Assembly: GCA_900317955.1 (NCBI GenBank)
Contig: ONIP01000005.1
Coordinates: 33,579-97,578 of the forward strand
DNA: 64,000 nt
Reading direction: 5' to 3'
Source: an uncultured Bacteroidales bacterium
GTDB lineage: Bacteria; Bacteroidota; Bacteroidia; Bacteroidales; P3
A program made the position numbers and the translations under genes. Positions 1 to 7,447 of the stretch are shown here, piece after piece. The notes under the pieces were generated by a model that worked only from the letters and a program-made list of their open reading frames with translations, searched no databases and was not told where the DNA came from. Position 1 is the stretch's first letter, and each line of letters opens with the position of its first letter.

Positions 1-197
1 AGGTACCTGGTTTCTCTGCATTTCCACCCACTAATGTTACGGACCCATACAAGTCAGAACGTCTCTAATGCTGGTAAAATAACTGCATCATCCGGAGCGT
101 TTTTATGAAGAAACATACAATAATAAACAGGCAAATAAGTAACGCCTTCGACCCAGAAAATATTTGGACTTTTCTTCTCCGAAACAAAAAATCTTAC

Positions 198-205
198 TAT
201 CTTTG
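198..205 (+). promoter_or_regulatory. Possible -7 box upstream of toxin-antitoxin operon
   Basis: TATCTTTG matches the Bacteroidetes TAnnTTTG -7 consensus. The nearest upstream TTTG (163-166) is 32 bases away rather than 19-21, so the promoter is only half convincing. Confidence 0.4.
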
Positions 206-224
206 CACAACGGTGTTGCACTTC

Positions 225-254
225 GAGGTTGAATCTATAAGAACCTCTTTTTTA
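225..254 (+). terminator. Hairpin plus T-run in the leader of the toxin-antitoxin operon
   Basis: GAGGTT (225-230) pairs with AACCTC (242-247), followed directly by a run of T. The shape is that of an intrinsic terminator. It sits between the -7-like box and the antitoxin start, so it could attenuate the operon, end an upstream transcript, or be an operator for the antitoxin. Confidence 0.4.
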
Positions 255-318
255 TTTGTAGCACAATAAAAAAGAAAGGCGAACGTTATTATGATTGAAA
301 TCTTATAAAAATAGAATT

Positions 319-525
319 ATGGCAACAATAACACTAGAATACGATGGACGCAACCGTGCAATCAAGCAGTTGATTGAGGTGCTGATTACTTTGGGTGCTA
401 AAGAAGCCGTATCCGATAGCGAAGAGAAGACACAAAAAAAGATGGTGAAAGAAAGTCTCACCACAGCCTTCGATGAACTTCATTCCGGCAAAGCACATAA
501 AAACGCTCGAAAACTCTTTGCATAA
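319..525 (+). CDS. Putative antitoxin of a type II toxin-antitoxin pair
   Basis: This 68-residue, largely helical protein begins MATITLEYDG. I chose the ATG at 319; an in-frame TTG at 295 would add eight residues without benefit. No known antitoxin domain is recognisable. The assignment rests on position: its TAA overlaps the ATG of the downstream RelE/ParE-like toxin by one base (TAATG), the coupled antitoxin-first layout usual for type II pairs. The short beta-like start followed by helices suits a small DNA-binding antitoxin whose C-terminal tail wraps the toxin. It would neutralise the toxin and probably autoregulate the operon, but this is inferred. Confidence 0.65.
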   Translation: MATITLEYDGRNRAIKQLIEVLITLGAKEAVSDSEEKTQKKMVKESLTTAFDELHSGKAHKNARKLFA

Positions 526-872
526 TGGTCACCTTCGATTATTTGCCCGAGTTTGAGCGTCGGGCAAAAGTGTTGGCCAAGAAATACCGCTCGTTTGTTG
601 ACGACTACAACGCGTTTCTTGATGAATTGGAGCGCAACCCTTTCAGCGGTACTCCGCTTGGTGGTAACACCTATAAACACCGAATGGCCATTGCCTCGAA
701 AGGCAAGGGCAAAAGCGGTGGAGCAAGGGTTATCACATATAATGTACAGCAGACGGAAAGTGATATAACGATTACACTGATTTCAATTTATGACAAGTCC
801 GAGATAAGTAATGTGACCGACACCTACCTGCGCCAGTTGGTAAAGGAAATCGAGTGCAAGAAAAAGGATTAA
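525..872 (+). CDS. RelE/ParE-family toxin
   Basis: A 115-residue basic protein with the RelE/ParE fold pattern: an N-terminal helical hairpin (about residues 8-40), then strands around GGNTYKHRMA, the segment GKGKSGGARVITY (about 65-77) and the C-terminal strand ITLISIYDKSE. Toxins of this family either cleave mRNA on the ribosome (RelE type) or poison gyrase (ParE type); the sequence does not tell me which. Length and basic character fit the family. It follows the putative antitoxin with a one-base start/stop overlap, so translation is coupled. A hairpin at 879-911 directly after the stop may end the transcript. Confidence 0.75.
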   Translation: MVTFDYLPEFERRAKVLAKKYRSFVDDYNAFLDELERNPFSGTPLGGNTYKHRMAIASKGKGKSGGARVITYNVQQTESDITITLISIYDKSEISNVTDTYLRQLVKEIECKKKD

Positions 873-878
873 GCGTAT

Positions 879-911
879 CCACATATAGGCAACAACAAAG
901 TCAGTATGTGG
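879..911 (+). repeat. Inverted repeat directly after the toxin gene
   Basis: CCACATA (879-885) pairs with TATGTGG (905-911). A second overlapping pair, GCAACAACAA (889-898) with TTATTGTTGC (927-936), could form an alternative structure. It may act as a transcription stop for the toxin-antitoxin unit, although no T-run follows. Confidence 0.4.
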
Positions 912-960
912 ACGTTTTACATAGTGTTATTGTTGCATAATCAAGAAATATAAACACTAG

Positions 961-1180
961 TTGGGGCGGATTTGCAATCCGCCCCAATTGTATGGTGGGT
1001 TTGTAACCCACAGCAAACAAGAGTATGTGTTGCTCATGGATTACCAATCATGAGCGGTCGAAAGATACAGGATTAACATGCAGTCGTTGATAATAAGCAG
1101 TTAGATGGAATGCAAACAAGAGGGATGTAGACGTTAATAGAAGAAACGTCCAACAATCGTGCAATTAAAAGACACGATTG
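961..1180. repeat. Cluster of four hairpin-forming palindromes
   Basis: The gene-free stretch 873-1242 holds four perfect or near-perfect hairpins in a row: a palindrome with arms TTGGGGCGGATT/AATCCGCCCCAA (961-987), GTGGGTTTGTAACCCAC (995-1011), GCTCATG/CATGAGC (1032-1055) and ACAATCGTG/CACGATTGT (1152-1180). The first two resemble REP-type intergenic palindromes frequent in Bacteroidota. No transposase is nearby and no reading frame was found. Confidence 0.6.
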
Positions 1181-1242
1181 TTAGCTGGTGCATAAATCAC
1201 TTTGGGAAAGTGCAGCTAAGAAGGGGACTCAGATAGTGGAAA

Positions 1243-2457
1243 TTAGACCTTGGACTTGCGGACGGCAAATAGTACTGCCAGTGAGCTTAGAGCCATTACC
1301 AGAAGGGTGGTGAGGAGGAAATCAATACCACGCATGGCTACAGGGAATGCGGAGACGACGAAGTTGCTGCCCATCTTGACGATGCCAAAATGCTGCTGGA
1401 GGAAACAGACGACGAAGCCAACTACCAAGCCCGCCATCACACCCATGGCAGAAATCATTACTCCCTCGATTCGGAAGATGCGGCGCACCGCCTTCCCCTC
1501 CATACCCATGGCACGAAGAGTGGCAATGTCATGCCGTTTGTCCATCATCAAGAGCGAGAGGGATGCCACAAGGTTGAGGGTGGAGATGAGGACGATAAGG
1601 GCAAGGATGAGGTAGATGCCCAGCCGCTCGCTACGAAACACTTTGTAGTAGATAGGTTGCTGCTCGAAACGGTCGAGGACTTTGAAGTTGTCGCCCAACA
1701 AACTGCGAACCTGCTTTTTGACATGGTCTACATTGGCTTCAGGAGTGAGAGATATGCATAGTTGCGTACACTCGTCCGGGCTATACCCCATTAGAGAGCG
1801 GACGAAGTCGATGTGCGCCACTACATAGCGGTTGTCGATATCCTGCTGGATATAGAAATTGCCGCCAGGCAGGGCGTAGCCTGTATTGAAGGCTTGCTGG
1901 GGAATTAGGCCGATGCCTGCACCCCTTTTGGGGATGTGAACTGCAACGGGAACGTTGGACATCTGGCGAACGCCAAGATTGTAGTATACCTCGGCACCCA
2001 TAAGGAGGTAGTCGACCTCGGTGGTGTCGTCGAGCCGCTCATGGAGGAGGTATACGCCCTCATGGAGGAGGGTGTCGAGTCCGGTGATGCGGGCATACTG
2101 GTTGTCGACGCCACGAAGGGTGACGATGGCTTCGTTGTGGCGGTAGGTCATCCAGGCGTTCTCTTCTACCACGCAGCCGACGGCTTGCACTCCCGGCAAC
2201 TGAGAGAGGGCCTCACAGTCAAATTGGGCAGTATGGAATGTCTTGCCCTTGGTGGGTTGTACCATCAGATGAGGGTCGAAGGTGTTGAAAAGGGTCTGGG
2301 TCAGTTGGCCGATGCCGTTGTAGACACTCAGCACGACGATGAGCGCCATGGTGCTTACCGCGATGCCGATAAGTGAAATCCAGGAAATGAGATTGACCAC
2401 AGTGCGCTGCTTGCGCGAGAAGAAGTAGCGCCGTGCTATGAACCAGACGCCACGCAT
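1243..2457 (-). CDS. FtsX/LolE-like ABC transporter permease
   Basis: A 404-residue inner-membrane permease of the MacB/FtsX/LolCE type. One helix lies near the N-terminus (about residues 20-46), a large periplasmic domain spans about 50-275, and three helices form the C-terminal FtsX domain (about 281-303, 330-355, 372-397). The cytoplasmic loop MMDKRHDIATLRAMGM after the second helix is the coupling helix typical of LolC/LolE. LolCDE extracts lipoproteins from the inner membrane, and this is the most likely role, but no cognate ATPase is adjacent, so the partner must be elsewhere. Its ATG shares one base with the rbfA stop (TGATG), so the two are translationally coupled. Confidence 0.8.
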   Translation of the reverse strand: MRGVWFIARRYFFSRKQRTVVNLISWISLIGIAVSTMALIVVLSVYNGIGQLTQTLFNTFDPHLMVQPTKGKTFHTAQFDCEALSQLPGVQAVGCVVEENAWMTYRHNEAIVTLRGVDNQYARITGLDTLLHEGVYLLHERLDDTTEVDYLLMGAEVYYNLGVRQMSNVPVAVHIPKRGAGIGLIPQQAFNTGYALPGGNFYIQQDIDNRYVVAHIDFVRSLMGYSPDECTQLCISLTPEANVDHVKKQVRSLLGDNFKVLDRFEQQPIYYKVFRSERLGIYLILALIVLISTLNLVASLSLLMMDKRHDIATLRAMGMEGKAVRRIFRIEGVMISAMGVMAGLVVGFVVCFLQQHFGIVKMGSNFVVSAFPVAMRGIDFLLTTLLVMALSSLAVLFAVRKSKV

Positions 2458-2834
2458 CAGCTTTTCAGCAACTGGTCGATATGCTCGGCATAGTCGAGCG
2501 AGTCGTCAAGATAATATTCGAGACGTGGGATGATGCGGAGTTGTTTGCCTTCGCGCATGGCAAGGCGGCGGCGGATGTCGGCGCTGTAGGTGAGGATGGC
2601 ATCGATGAGACCTTGCTTGGTGGCGGGCTGGGGCTGCCCCCCTTTGGCGTCGGGTATGACACCTATAGGCATGATGCTTACATGTACGCGGGCGATGGAG
2701 AGGTCAGGACTTATGCGCACTCCGGTAACGGTGATGAGCGAGTTGCCCAGCACAGGTTTCATTTCGGTGAGGAAGATTTCGCCGAGGTCCTGTTGAATAA
2801 GACGGGATATTTTGTTTTGACGGGTGGTCTGCAT
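2457..2834 (-). CDS. rbfA: Ribosome-binding factor A
   Basis: A 125-residue KH-like cold-shock factor that binds the immature 30S subunit and helps process the 5' end of 16S rRNA. Family features visible: N-terminal RISRLIQQDLGEIFLTE helix, the strand ITVTGVRISPDLSIARVHVS, and the C-terminal helix-strand ending RIIPRLEYYLDDSLDYAEHIDQLL. Length is normal. It overlaps the start of the downstream permease by one base, and a terminator at 2904-2936 separates it from the gene upstream, so rbfA and the permease form their own unit. Confidence 0.95.
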   Translation of the reverse strand: MQTTRQNKISRLIQQDLGEIFLTEMKPVLGNSLITVTGVRISPDLSIARVHVSIMPIGVIPDAKGGQPQPATKQGLIDAILTYSADIRRRLAMREGKQLRIIPRLEYYLDDSLDYAEHIDQLLKS

Positions 2835-2903
2835 GGATTTATTAAACTAAAGGGTAAGAGATTGAAACTAAAAGCCGGCAACGGTTGTTTTATTGACAGG
2901 CTG

Positions 2904-2936
2904 AAAAAGAGAGGCAGGGGGGCTGCATCTCTTTTT
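2904..2936. terminator. Intrinsic terminator between the 202-residue protein gene and rbfA
   Basis: AAAAAGAGA (2904-2912) pairs with TCTCTTTTT (2928-2936). The A-rich and T-rich flanks allow it to work in either direction. On the minus strand it ends transcripts of the upstream secreted-protein gene. Confidence 0.65.
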
Positions 2937-2959
2937 AGTTTTTAGTTTCGGCGGAGGGA

Positions 2960-3568
2960 CTACCAACGCCAGCCTACACGTACGGGGATGAAGATGGTGC
3001 CTTGGACCAACAGCACACCTGTTTCAACAAAAAGGCTGTGGTAGTTGCGATCCATTTGCTGGAGGGCATGGTCGTAGAACCAGTTAAGGCCGCCATAGAC
3101 TTCGAGGTAGGGGCTGATGGTGTTGCCGTAATTGTTGGAGTTCATAAGGAAACTGCCTCCGATACGGGCACCCACCATAGGAGCCCAGATGTCGCCCACG
3201 GGACGGAAGTCCATGTCGATGAAGGCCACGGCCATGTGGCTGCTCTTGTCGAAGCGGGCAGGGCGCATGGGGGCGCAGAAGTTGTAACCGAGGCCACCGC
3301 CAAGGAAGAAATCCTGGCTGATGTTGATGCCGTTGATGATGTTGAGACCCATGGCTTCTTCCCACATGTTGAGATTGTAGCCAGTTCCCTGGATGTCGGT
3401 GGTGGTCGGCTCAGCTGCCGGCTTGCCGTAATTGCCTACGTTATGGAGATAACCAGCCTCAATTTTGAACATGTATTCAACGTTGGGCTTTTCCTGCATG
3501 TACTGTGCCGAGGCAGCGCCTGCGGCGATGGTCATAACTATCAGTAAAACTGCTTTGATGTTTTTCAT
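2960..3568 (-). CDS. Secreted protein, probable small outer-membrane beta-barrel
   Basis: A 202-residue protein with an N-terminal signal peptide ending near AGAASAQ (about residue 22). The mature part is rich in alternating aromatic and glycine strands (FFLGGGLGYNF, MVGARIGGSFL, YLEVYGGLNWFY) and ends in the aromatic-terminated strand IPVRVGWRW, the pattern of an outer-membrane barrel. Function unknown. Its ATG overlaps the TGA of the M1 peptidase gene by four bases (ATGA), so both are made from one mRNA; it may be a surface partner or simply co-regulated. Confidence 0.7.
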   Translation of the reverse strand: MKNIKAVLLIVMTIAAGAASAQYMQEKPNVEYMFKIEAGYLHNVGNYGKPAAEPTTTDIQGTGYNLNMWEEAMGLNIINGINISQDFFLGGGLGYNFCAPMRPARFDKSSHMAVAFIDMDFRPVGDIWAPMVGARIGGSFLMNSNNYGNTISPYLEVYGGLNWFYDHALQQMDRNYHSLFVETGVLLVQGTIFIPVRVGWRW

Positions 3569-5898
3569 TGTACTATAATTTGCGATTGCAAAGATAAGAA
3601 ATTATTTTGGATTAACAGGATATATGTTCCGGGTGCGAGATGGTGGTTGATAGTGTCCCCATCGTTTAAATTGCGTATTTCCAGTACTTTCTTGCCAGTT
3701 GTGTCGAAAATTTGGGCATTGATTTTTTTGTTGTAACCTCCCAAATCGAGACGGAACGAGGCGGTTGAGGGGTTGGGGTAGAGCTTAATTGCAGGCAAGT
3801 TGGAGGGGTTGGCGATGCGCAGGGAGGCAGTGTCGCAAACGGCGAGGGTGTACTGTCCGACGTGGAGGGGAGCGGTGAAGTAGCCGGTGGAGATGGCGCT
3901 GGTTGAGGTGCGATGGTGGGAAACGGCTTGCCAGGGGGAAGAAGGACTGGGGCGATAGAGGAGGACGAGAGAGTCGAGGGTGGCGGGGCGTTCGTAAAAG
4001 CCATTGTCGATGTTGCCGGCACCGCTGCTGCCGTTGGTGCCAAGGTTATAGAGGAAGCGGCCCTCGGCCTGGCCGTCGTCGTTTAACACTCCAGATATTT
4101 GCCAATAGCGGCTGGAGATGCGGACGATGCCCTCAAGGGTGTCGCCACCGGGGTGAGCAAAGTGGTGCCCGACATGAATCCAGGAAGGTGTGGAGGGCGT
4201 CTGTTTCATATAGACTTTGCAAAAGGAATGGGAGAGGTCGACGACCTCTTTGCGGGTGAGAAGGGCAGTGTCTTCGGTACAGGCGTCGGAAAGTTCATGG
4301 TCGAAGTCGACAATGGCGAAATGAGCCGGGAAAGGGAGTGTGACAGTGCATTGTGTGATGCTATCGGAGACTGGGAACCAAACTTTATGGCGTTGGGTGC
4401 GGTTGAGGGAGAAGAAGGTGACGGGAACGGTGCAGTTGCGAGCATAGCGTTGGGCGCCTTTGAGGCGTTGGCGGAGGTCGAAACGGAAGTCGAGACCAGT
4501 GGCTTGCCAGTTTTCAATAGCGAAATCGGCAAAACCGGGGTTGAAGATGTTGAAGTCGAAGAAGCCGTGGAGGTCGAGGCCGCTGTAGAGGCTGAGGCTG
4601 TCGCGGAGGCCGATGGCATCGATGTTGCCGAATGCCGAAGAGGCGAAGAGTCGTTTCATGGAGGCGGAGAAGAGGGAGTCGCCCATGACACCACGCAAGG
4701 AATGCCACACTAAGGCACCTTTTTTGTAGGTGGTGGTGCCGTAGGTGGAATGTTCGGGCATGCCAGAGAGAGCGAGGTTGTCGTCGGGGTTGTTGCTGGT
4801 GCTGAGGAGAACGCTGGAGAGGGTGCCGCGGTAGTAGTTGTCGGCCCAGGCTTTGCCGTAGGCGGCTTCGGCGGCAATTTCTTCGCAGAAGGAGGCACCG
4901 CCTTCGTTAATCCACATGTCGCCGGGCGTGGTGCAGGTGACGAGATTACCGAACCAAGCATGGCCGAGCTCGTGGCACATGGTCATTTGGCAGGGACTGT
5001 CGGTGGTGGACATGCAGACCGATACCAGACCGATGTTGGAAACGTGTTCCATAGAGCCCTGGGGGGTGTTGATATAGCCGATGCGATCCCAACGGTAGGG
5101 GCCGAACCATTGTTCGAAGGCGGGCACGACATCTTCGAGAATGTCAAAAGCATGATAGACGGCGGTGCTGTCGTGTTCGATGAAGCCGATGAGGGCTGGA
5201 TAAGTGCCATAAACGCCTTGGTAGTCACGCTGTATAGAATGCCAATCGGCTGAGGAGACGGAGACGAGATAGGTGGGGGTTGGGTGGTCGATAACCCAAT
5301 GGCGGGTGTTGGTGCCGTCGGGATTGATTGTGTCGCTGGTTAGAAGGCCGCTGCAAATAGAACGCCACCCGGGTTTGGAGATTACGGTAAGGGCGTATGT
5401 GGCCTTGTCGTACATGTTGTCGCGGCAGGGGAACCAGGTGCGACCGAATACGTGGGGATATTCCTGGAAGGCGACACCAAGGTTGTAGTAAATGTTGTTG
5501 TCCATGTGAAGGCCGCCCCAGCCGTAGCTTTCCACATAGCCGTTGGAAACGTAGGGGACGGAGAGGGTGTGGGTGTCGCCGGGCTGGCCGTTGGGGAGAT
5601 ATACTGACAGGAGGCGCTCTTCTGGGTCGTAGTTGAAACCTCGGGTGACGGTGCCGTCGAGGGAGACGGGATGAATGGTGTCGCAGACAAGATCGAAAGA
5701 TACTGAAGAGCAAGGTTTGGTGAGTACGAACTGGATTTCAGCGACGCCATGAAGTTGCTTGTGCACAGTGGCACCGAAGTCGATAGTTAAATTGTAATGC
5801 AAAACATCGACGGAATCAGCACTGGGGTCCTGTGCAAAAGCCCTGTTTGCAGTGGCAACGAGAGATGCGATAAGGAGAAAAGCAGTAATTTTTTTCAT
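3565..5898 (-). CDS. M1-family metallopeptidase with T9SS sorting domain
   Basis: A 777-residue secreted aminopeptidase-like protein. A signal peptide (about 1-22) is followed by the M1 beta-saddle domain and the catalytic domain with zinc ligands HELGHAWFGN (H309, H313) and the downstream WINEGGASFCEE (third ligand E). The usual GAMEN exopeptidase motif is replaced by GSMEHVSN, so the N-terminal recognition loop is atypical. The last 75 or so residues, starting KLYPNPSTASF, form a type A C-terminal T9SS sorting domain, which sends the protein across the outer membrane, usually for attachment to the cell surface. A -7 box lies at 5954-5961. It probably digests host or dietary peptides; the substrate is not known. 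Confidence 0.9.
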   Translation of the reverse strand: MKKITAFLLIASLVATANRAFAQDPSADSVDVLHYNLTIDFGATVHKQLHGVAEIQFVLTKPCSSVSFDLVCDTIHPVSLDGTVTRGFNYDPEERLLSVYLPNGQPGDTHTLSVPYVSNGYVESYGWGGLHMDNNIYYNLGVAFQEYPHVFGRTWFPCRDNMYDKATYALTVISKPGWRSICSGLLTSDTINPDGTNTRHWVIDHPTPTYLVSVSSADWHSIQRDYQGVYGTYPALIGFIEHDSTAVYHAFDILEDVVPAFEQWFGPYRWDRIGYINTPQGSMEHVSNIGLVSVCMSTTDSPCQMTMCHELGHAWFGNLVTCTTPGDMWINEGGASFCEEIAAEAAYGKAWADNYYRGTLSSVLLSTSNNPDDNLALSGMPEHSTYGTTTYKKGALVWHSLRGVMGDSLFSASMKRLFASSAFGNIDAIGLRDSLSLYSGLDLHGFFDFNIFNPGFADFAIENWQATGLDFRFDLRQRLKGAQRYARNCTVPVTFFSLNRTQRHKVWFPVSDSITQCTVTLPFPAHFAIVDFDHELSDACTEDTALLTRKEVVDLSHSFCKVYMKQTPSTPSWIHVGHHFAHPGGDTLEGIVRISSRYWQISGVLNDDGQAEGRFLYNLGTNGSSGAGNIDNGFYERPATLDSLVLLYRPSPSSPWQAVSHHRTSTSAISTGYFTAPLHVGQYTLAVCDTASLRIANPSNLPAIKLYPNPSTASFRLDLGGYNKKINAQIFDTTGKKVLEIRNLNDGDTINHHLAPGTYILLIQNNFLSLQSQIIVQ

Positions 5899-5953
5899 AA
5901 GAGTATGATATTAAATGTCAATGACTAACATGTGATGAACCACACACAGATTG

Positions 5954-5961
5954 CAAAGATA
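5954..5961 (-). promoter_or_regulatory. -7 box for the M1 peptidase operon
   Basis: Read on the minus strand this is TATCTTTG, a perfect TAnnTTTG -7 element, about 55 bases before the M1 peptidase start. No well-spaced TTTG -33 element precedes it; a T-rich tract does. Confidence 0.6.
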
Positions 5962-5973
5962 CGAAAAAAAAAG

Positions 5974-6006
5974 TTTGTGTGAATGAAAAAAAGTATGTAC
6001 TTTTGC
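5974..6006 (+). promoter_or_regulatory. Canonical Bacteroidetes promoter for the SPFH operon
   Basis: TTTG (5974-5977), a 21-base spacer, then TACTTTTG (5999-6006): the -33/-7 pair of the Bacteroidetes primary sigma factor. It fires toward the SPFH gene, giving a leader of about 100 bases. It is divergent from, and nearly overlaps, the promoter of the M1 peptidase operon. Confidence 0.75.
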
Positions 6007-6113
6007 AAAGTGATATCAAAATAATATCACTTCAGGAAGTAAGAAATAGAAAATTTGAAATAGGAAAATAACACTTTTATATTTCATTGTTAAACATTAA
6101 ATAATATAGACCG

Positions 6114-7058
6114 ATGGAAACAAAAGAATTCAATCGACCAATGAAAGCCTGGAACAATGGTTTTCTGCACTTATGCATTAATTTTGCCTTGCTCGCGGCA
6201 ACCATTCTCTTTACTGTGTTGCTTGTGGGAAATAGACACGACGGACTTGGTGCAACTGTTTGCTGTGTGGGCAGCATACTGTGGGTGCTGCATCTTATCG
6301 GGTTCATGATTATCCAGCCGAACATTGCCCGTGTGCTGATATTCTTTGGCAAGTACCGCGGCACGGTGACAGACAACGGTTTCTTCTGGGTGAATCCGTT
6401 TTATAGCACACGCAAACTGTCTCTGCGTGCCCGCAACATGGATGTGGCACCCATCAAGGTGAACGACAAGAACGGCAACCCGATTATGATCGGATTGGTG
6501 TTGGTGTGGAAAATAAAGAACACCTACAAGGCATGCTTCGACATTGAGGTTGGCAGTACCACTACGGTGGACAAGAACGGGAACAAGACTACCCATGACA
6601 ACGGCTACGACAACTTTGTCAACGTGCAGAGCGATGCCGCATTGCGCAAGGTGGCAGGCATGTATGCCTACGACAACATCGACCACCACAGCGAGGAGCT
6701 GACCCTGCGCAGCGGCGGCGAGGAGATTAACGACCGCCTGGAGAAAGAGCTCCGCAGCCGTCTGGACATCGCCGGTATCGAGGTGGTGGAAGCCCGCATC
6801 AACTACCTGGCCTACGCCGCTGAGATTGCCAGCGTGATGCTGCGCCGCCAACAGGCCGACGCCATCATCTCTGCCCGTGAGAAGATTGTGGAAGGAGCCG
6901 TGAGCATGGTCGATTTGGCACTGAAAAAGCTCTCCGCCGACGGCATCGTGGAACTGGACGAAGAGCGCAAGGCCGCAATGGTGAGCAACCTGCTGGTGGT
7001 GCTCTGCGCCGACGAGAGCGCAAGCCCAGTGATTAACACGGGTACACTGTATAATTGA
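6114..7058 (+). CDS. SPFH/band 7 domain membrane protein
   Basis: A 314-residue protein with two N-terminal hydrophobic helices (about residues 18-40 and 45-65), then an SPFH/band 7 domain (about 65-250) recognisable by [15 protein letters not shown], the strand KKLSLR-like [11 protein letters not shown], and the helical end [20 protein letters not shown]. Members of this family (stomatin, prohibitin, HflK/C, slipins) oligomerise on membranes and organise lipid microdomains or regulate proteases. It is the first gene of a plus-strand run and is followed by a 65-residue membrane protein and a ribbon-helix-helix protein, an arrangement I have seen repeatedly beside SPFH genes. Substrate or partner unknown. 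Confidence 0.85.
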   Translation: METKEFNRPMKAWNNGFLHLCINFALLAATILFTVLLVGNRHDGLGATVCCVGSILWVLHLIGFMIIQPNIARVLIFFGKYRGTVTDNGFFWVNPFYSTRKLSLRARNMDVAPIKVNDKNGNPIMIGLVLVWKIKNTYKACFDIEVGSTTTVDKNGNKTTHDNGYDNFVNVQSDAALRKVAGMYAYDNIDHHSEELTLRSGGEEINDRLEKELRSRLDIAGIEVVEARINYLAYAAEIASVMLRRQQADAIISAREKIVEGAVSMVDLALKKLSADGIVELDEERKAAMVSNLLVVLCADESASPVINTGTLYN

Positions 7059-7076
7059 TAAAACGAGACTATCAAC

Positions 7077-7274
7077 ATGACTACGCAGACTCCTCACACT
7101 TGGAAGTTTTATGCCTTGTTAGCATTTTGGGATTTCGTGGGCCTCTTCTTGCTGGATATGCTTATCGAAGGCGGATACACCCATCGGATACTTGTTCACG
7201 ACCTTATTGCTGCTGTGCTCTTTACCGTCATCATCTGGCTCGTAGACCGGAAACCATTTAAGAAGAAAAAATGA
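7077..7274 (+). CDS. Small two-helix membrane protein
   Basis: A 65-residue protein with two hydrophobic segments (about residues 10-26 and 38-56), separated by a short loop and ending in a KKKK tail that predicts a cytoplasmic C-terminus. It is unrecognised. It lies 18 bases after the SPFH gene and its TGA overlaps the next ATG by four bases, so it is part of a coupled three-gene set and may be a subunit or regulator of the SPFH assembly. Confidence 0.7.
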   Translation: MTTQTPHTWKFYALLAFWDFVGLFLLDMLIEGGYTHRILVHDLIAAVLFTVIIWLVDRKPFKKKK

Positions 7275-7447
7275 AAAAGAGTTTTGCACTGAGGGTTGAT
7301 GCCGAGGTTTACGAGGCTATCGAGAAGTGGGCTGCGGACGAGTTCCGCAGCACCAACGGGCAGATAGAATGGATTCTGTCCGATGCCCTCAAACGTGCCA
7401 AACGCACCCCGAAGAAATCACCCCAAAAAACCAAAGAAGAACAATGA
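7271..7447 (+). CDS. Arc-like ribbon-helix-helix protein
   Basis: A 58-residue reading frame. It begins [20 protein letters not shown] and continues with DEFRSTNGQIEWILSDALKRAKR, a good match to the Arc/MetJ ribbon-helix-helix pattern: a short strand that would enter the DNA major groove, then two helices with the conserved NGQIE turn. It is linked by ATGA overlaps to the small membrane protein before it and to the thioredoxin fusion after it, strong evidence that it is translated. It could be a repressor of the operon; no operator was identified. A basic tail rich in K and P follows the second helix. Confidence 0.8.
   Translation: MKKSFALRVDAEVYEAIEKWAADEFRSTNGQIEWILSDALKRAKRTPKKSPQKTKEEQ

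Larger units (their letters stand above)
1..318. other. Left edge and leader of the toxin-antitoxin pair
   Basis: No gene can be supported here. One short plus-strand frame is open from the edge to about position 66 and could be the tail of a truncated gene, but 22 codons are too few to judge. A Bacteroidetes -7-like box, TATCTTTG, lies at 198-205 without a well-spaced TTTG. A hairpin and T-run follow at 225-254. Confidence 0.4.

Noticed and set aside
1..66. Tail of a gene entering from the left edge
   Set aside because: Only 22 codons are open, too few to support a call.
211..254. tRNA-like 3' end in the toxin-antitoxin leader
   Set aside because: A T-loop-like string is present but no cloverleaf can be drawn around it; the terminator-like hairpin explains it better.
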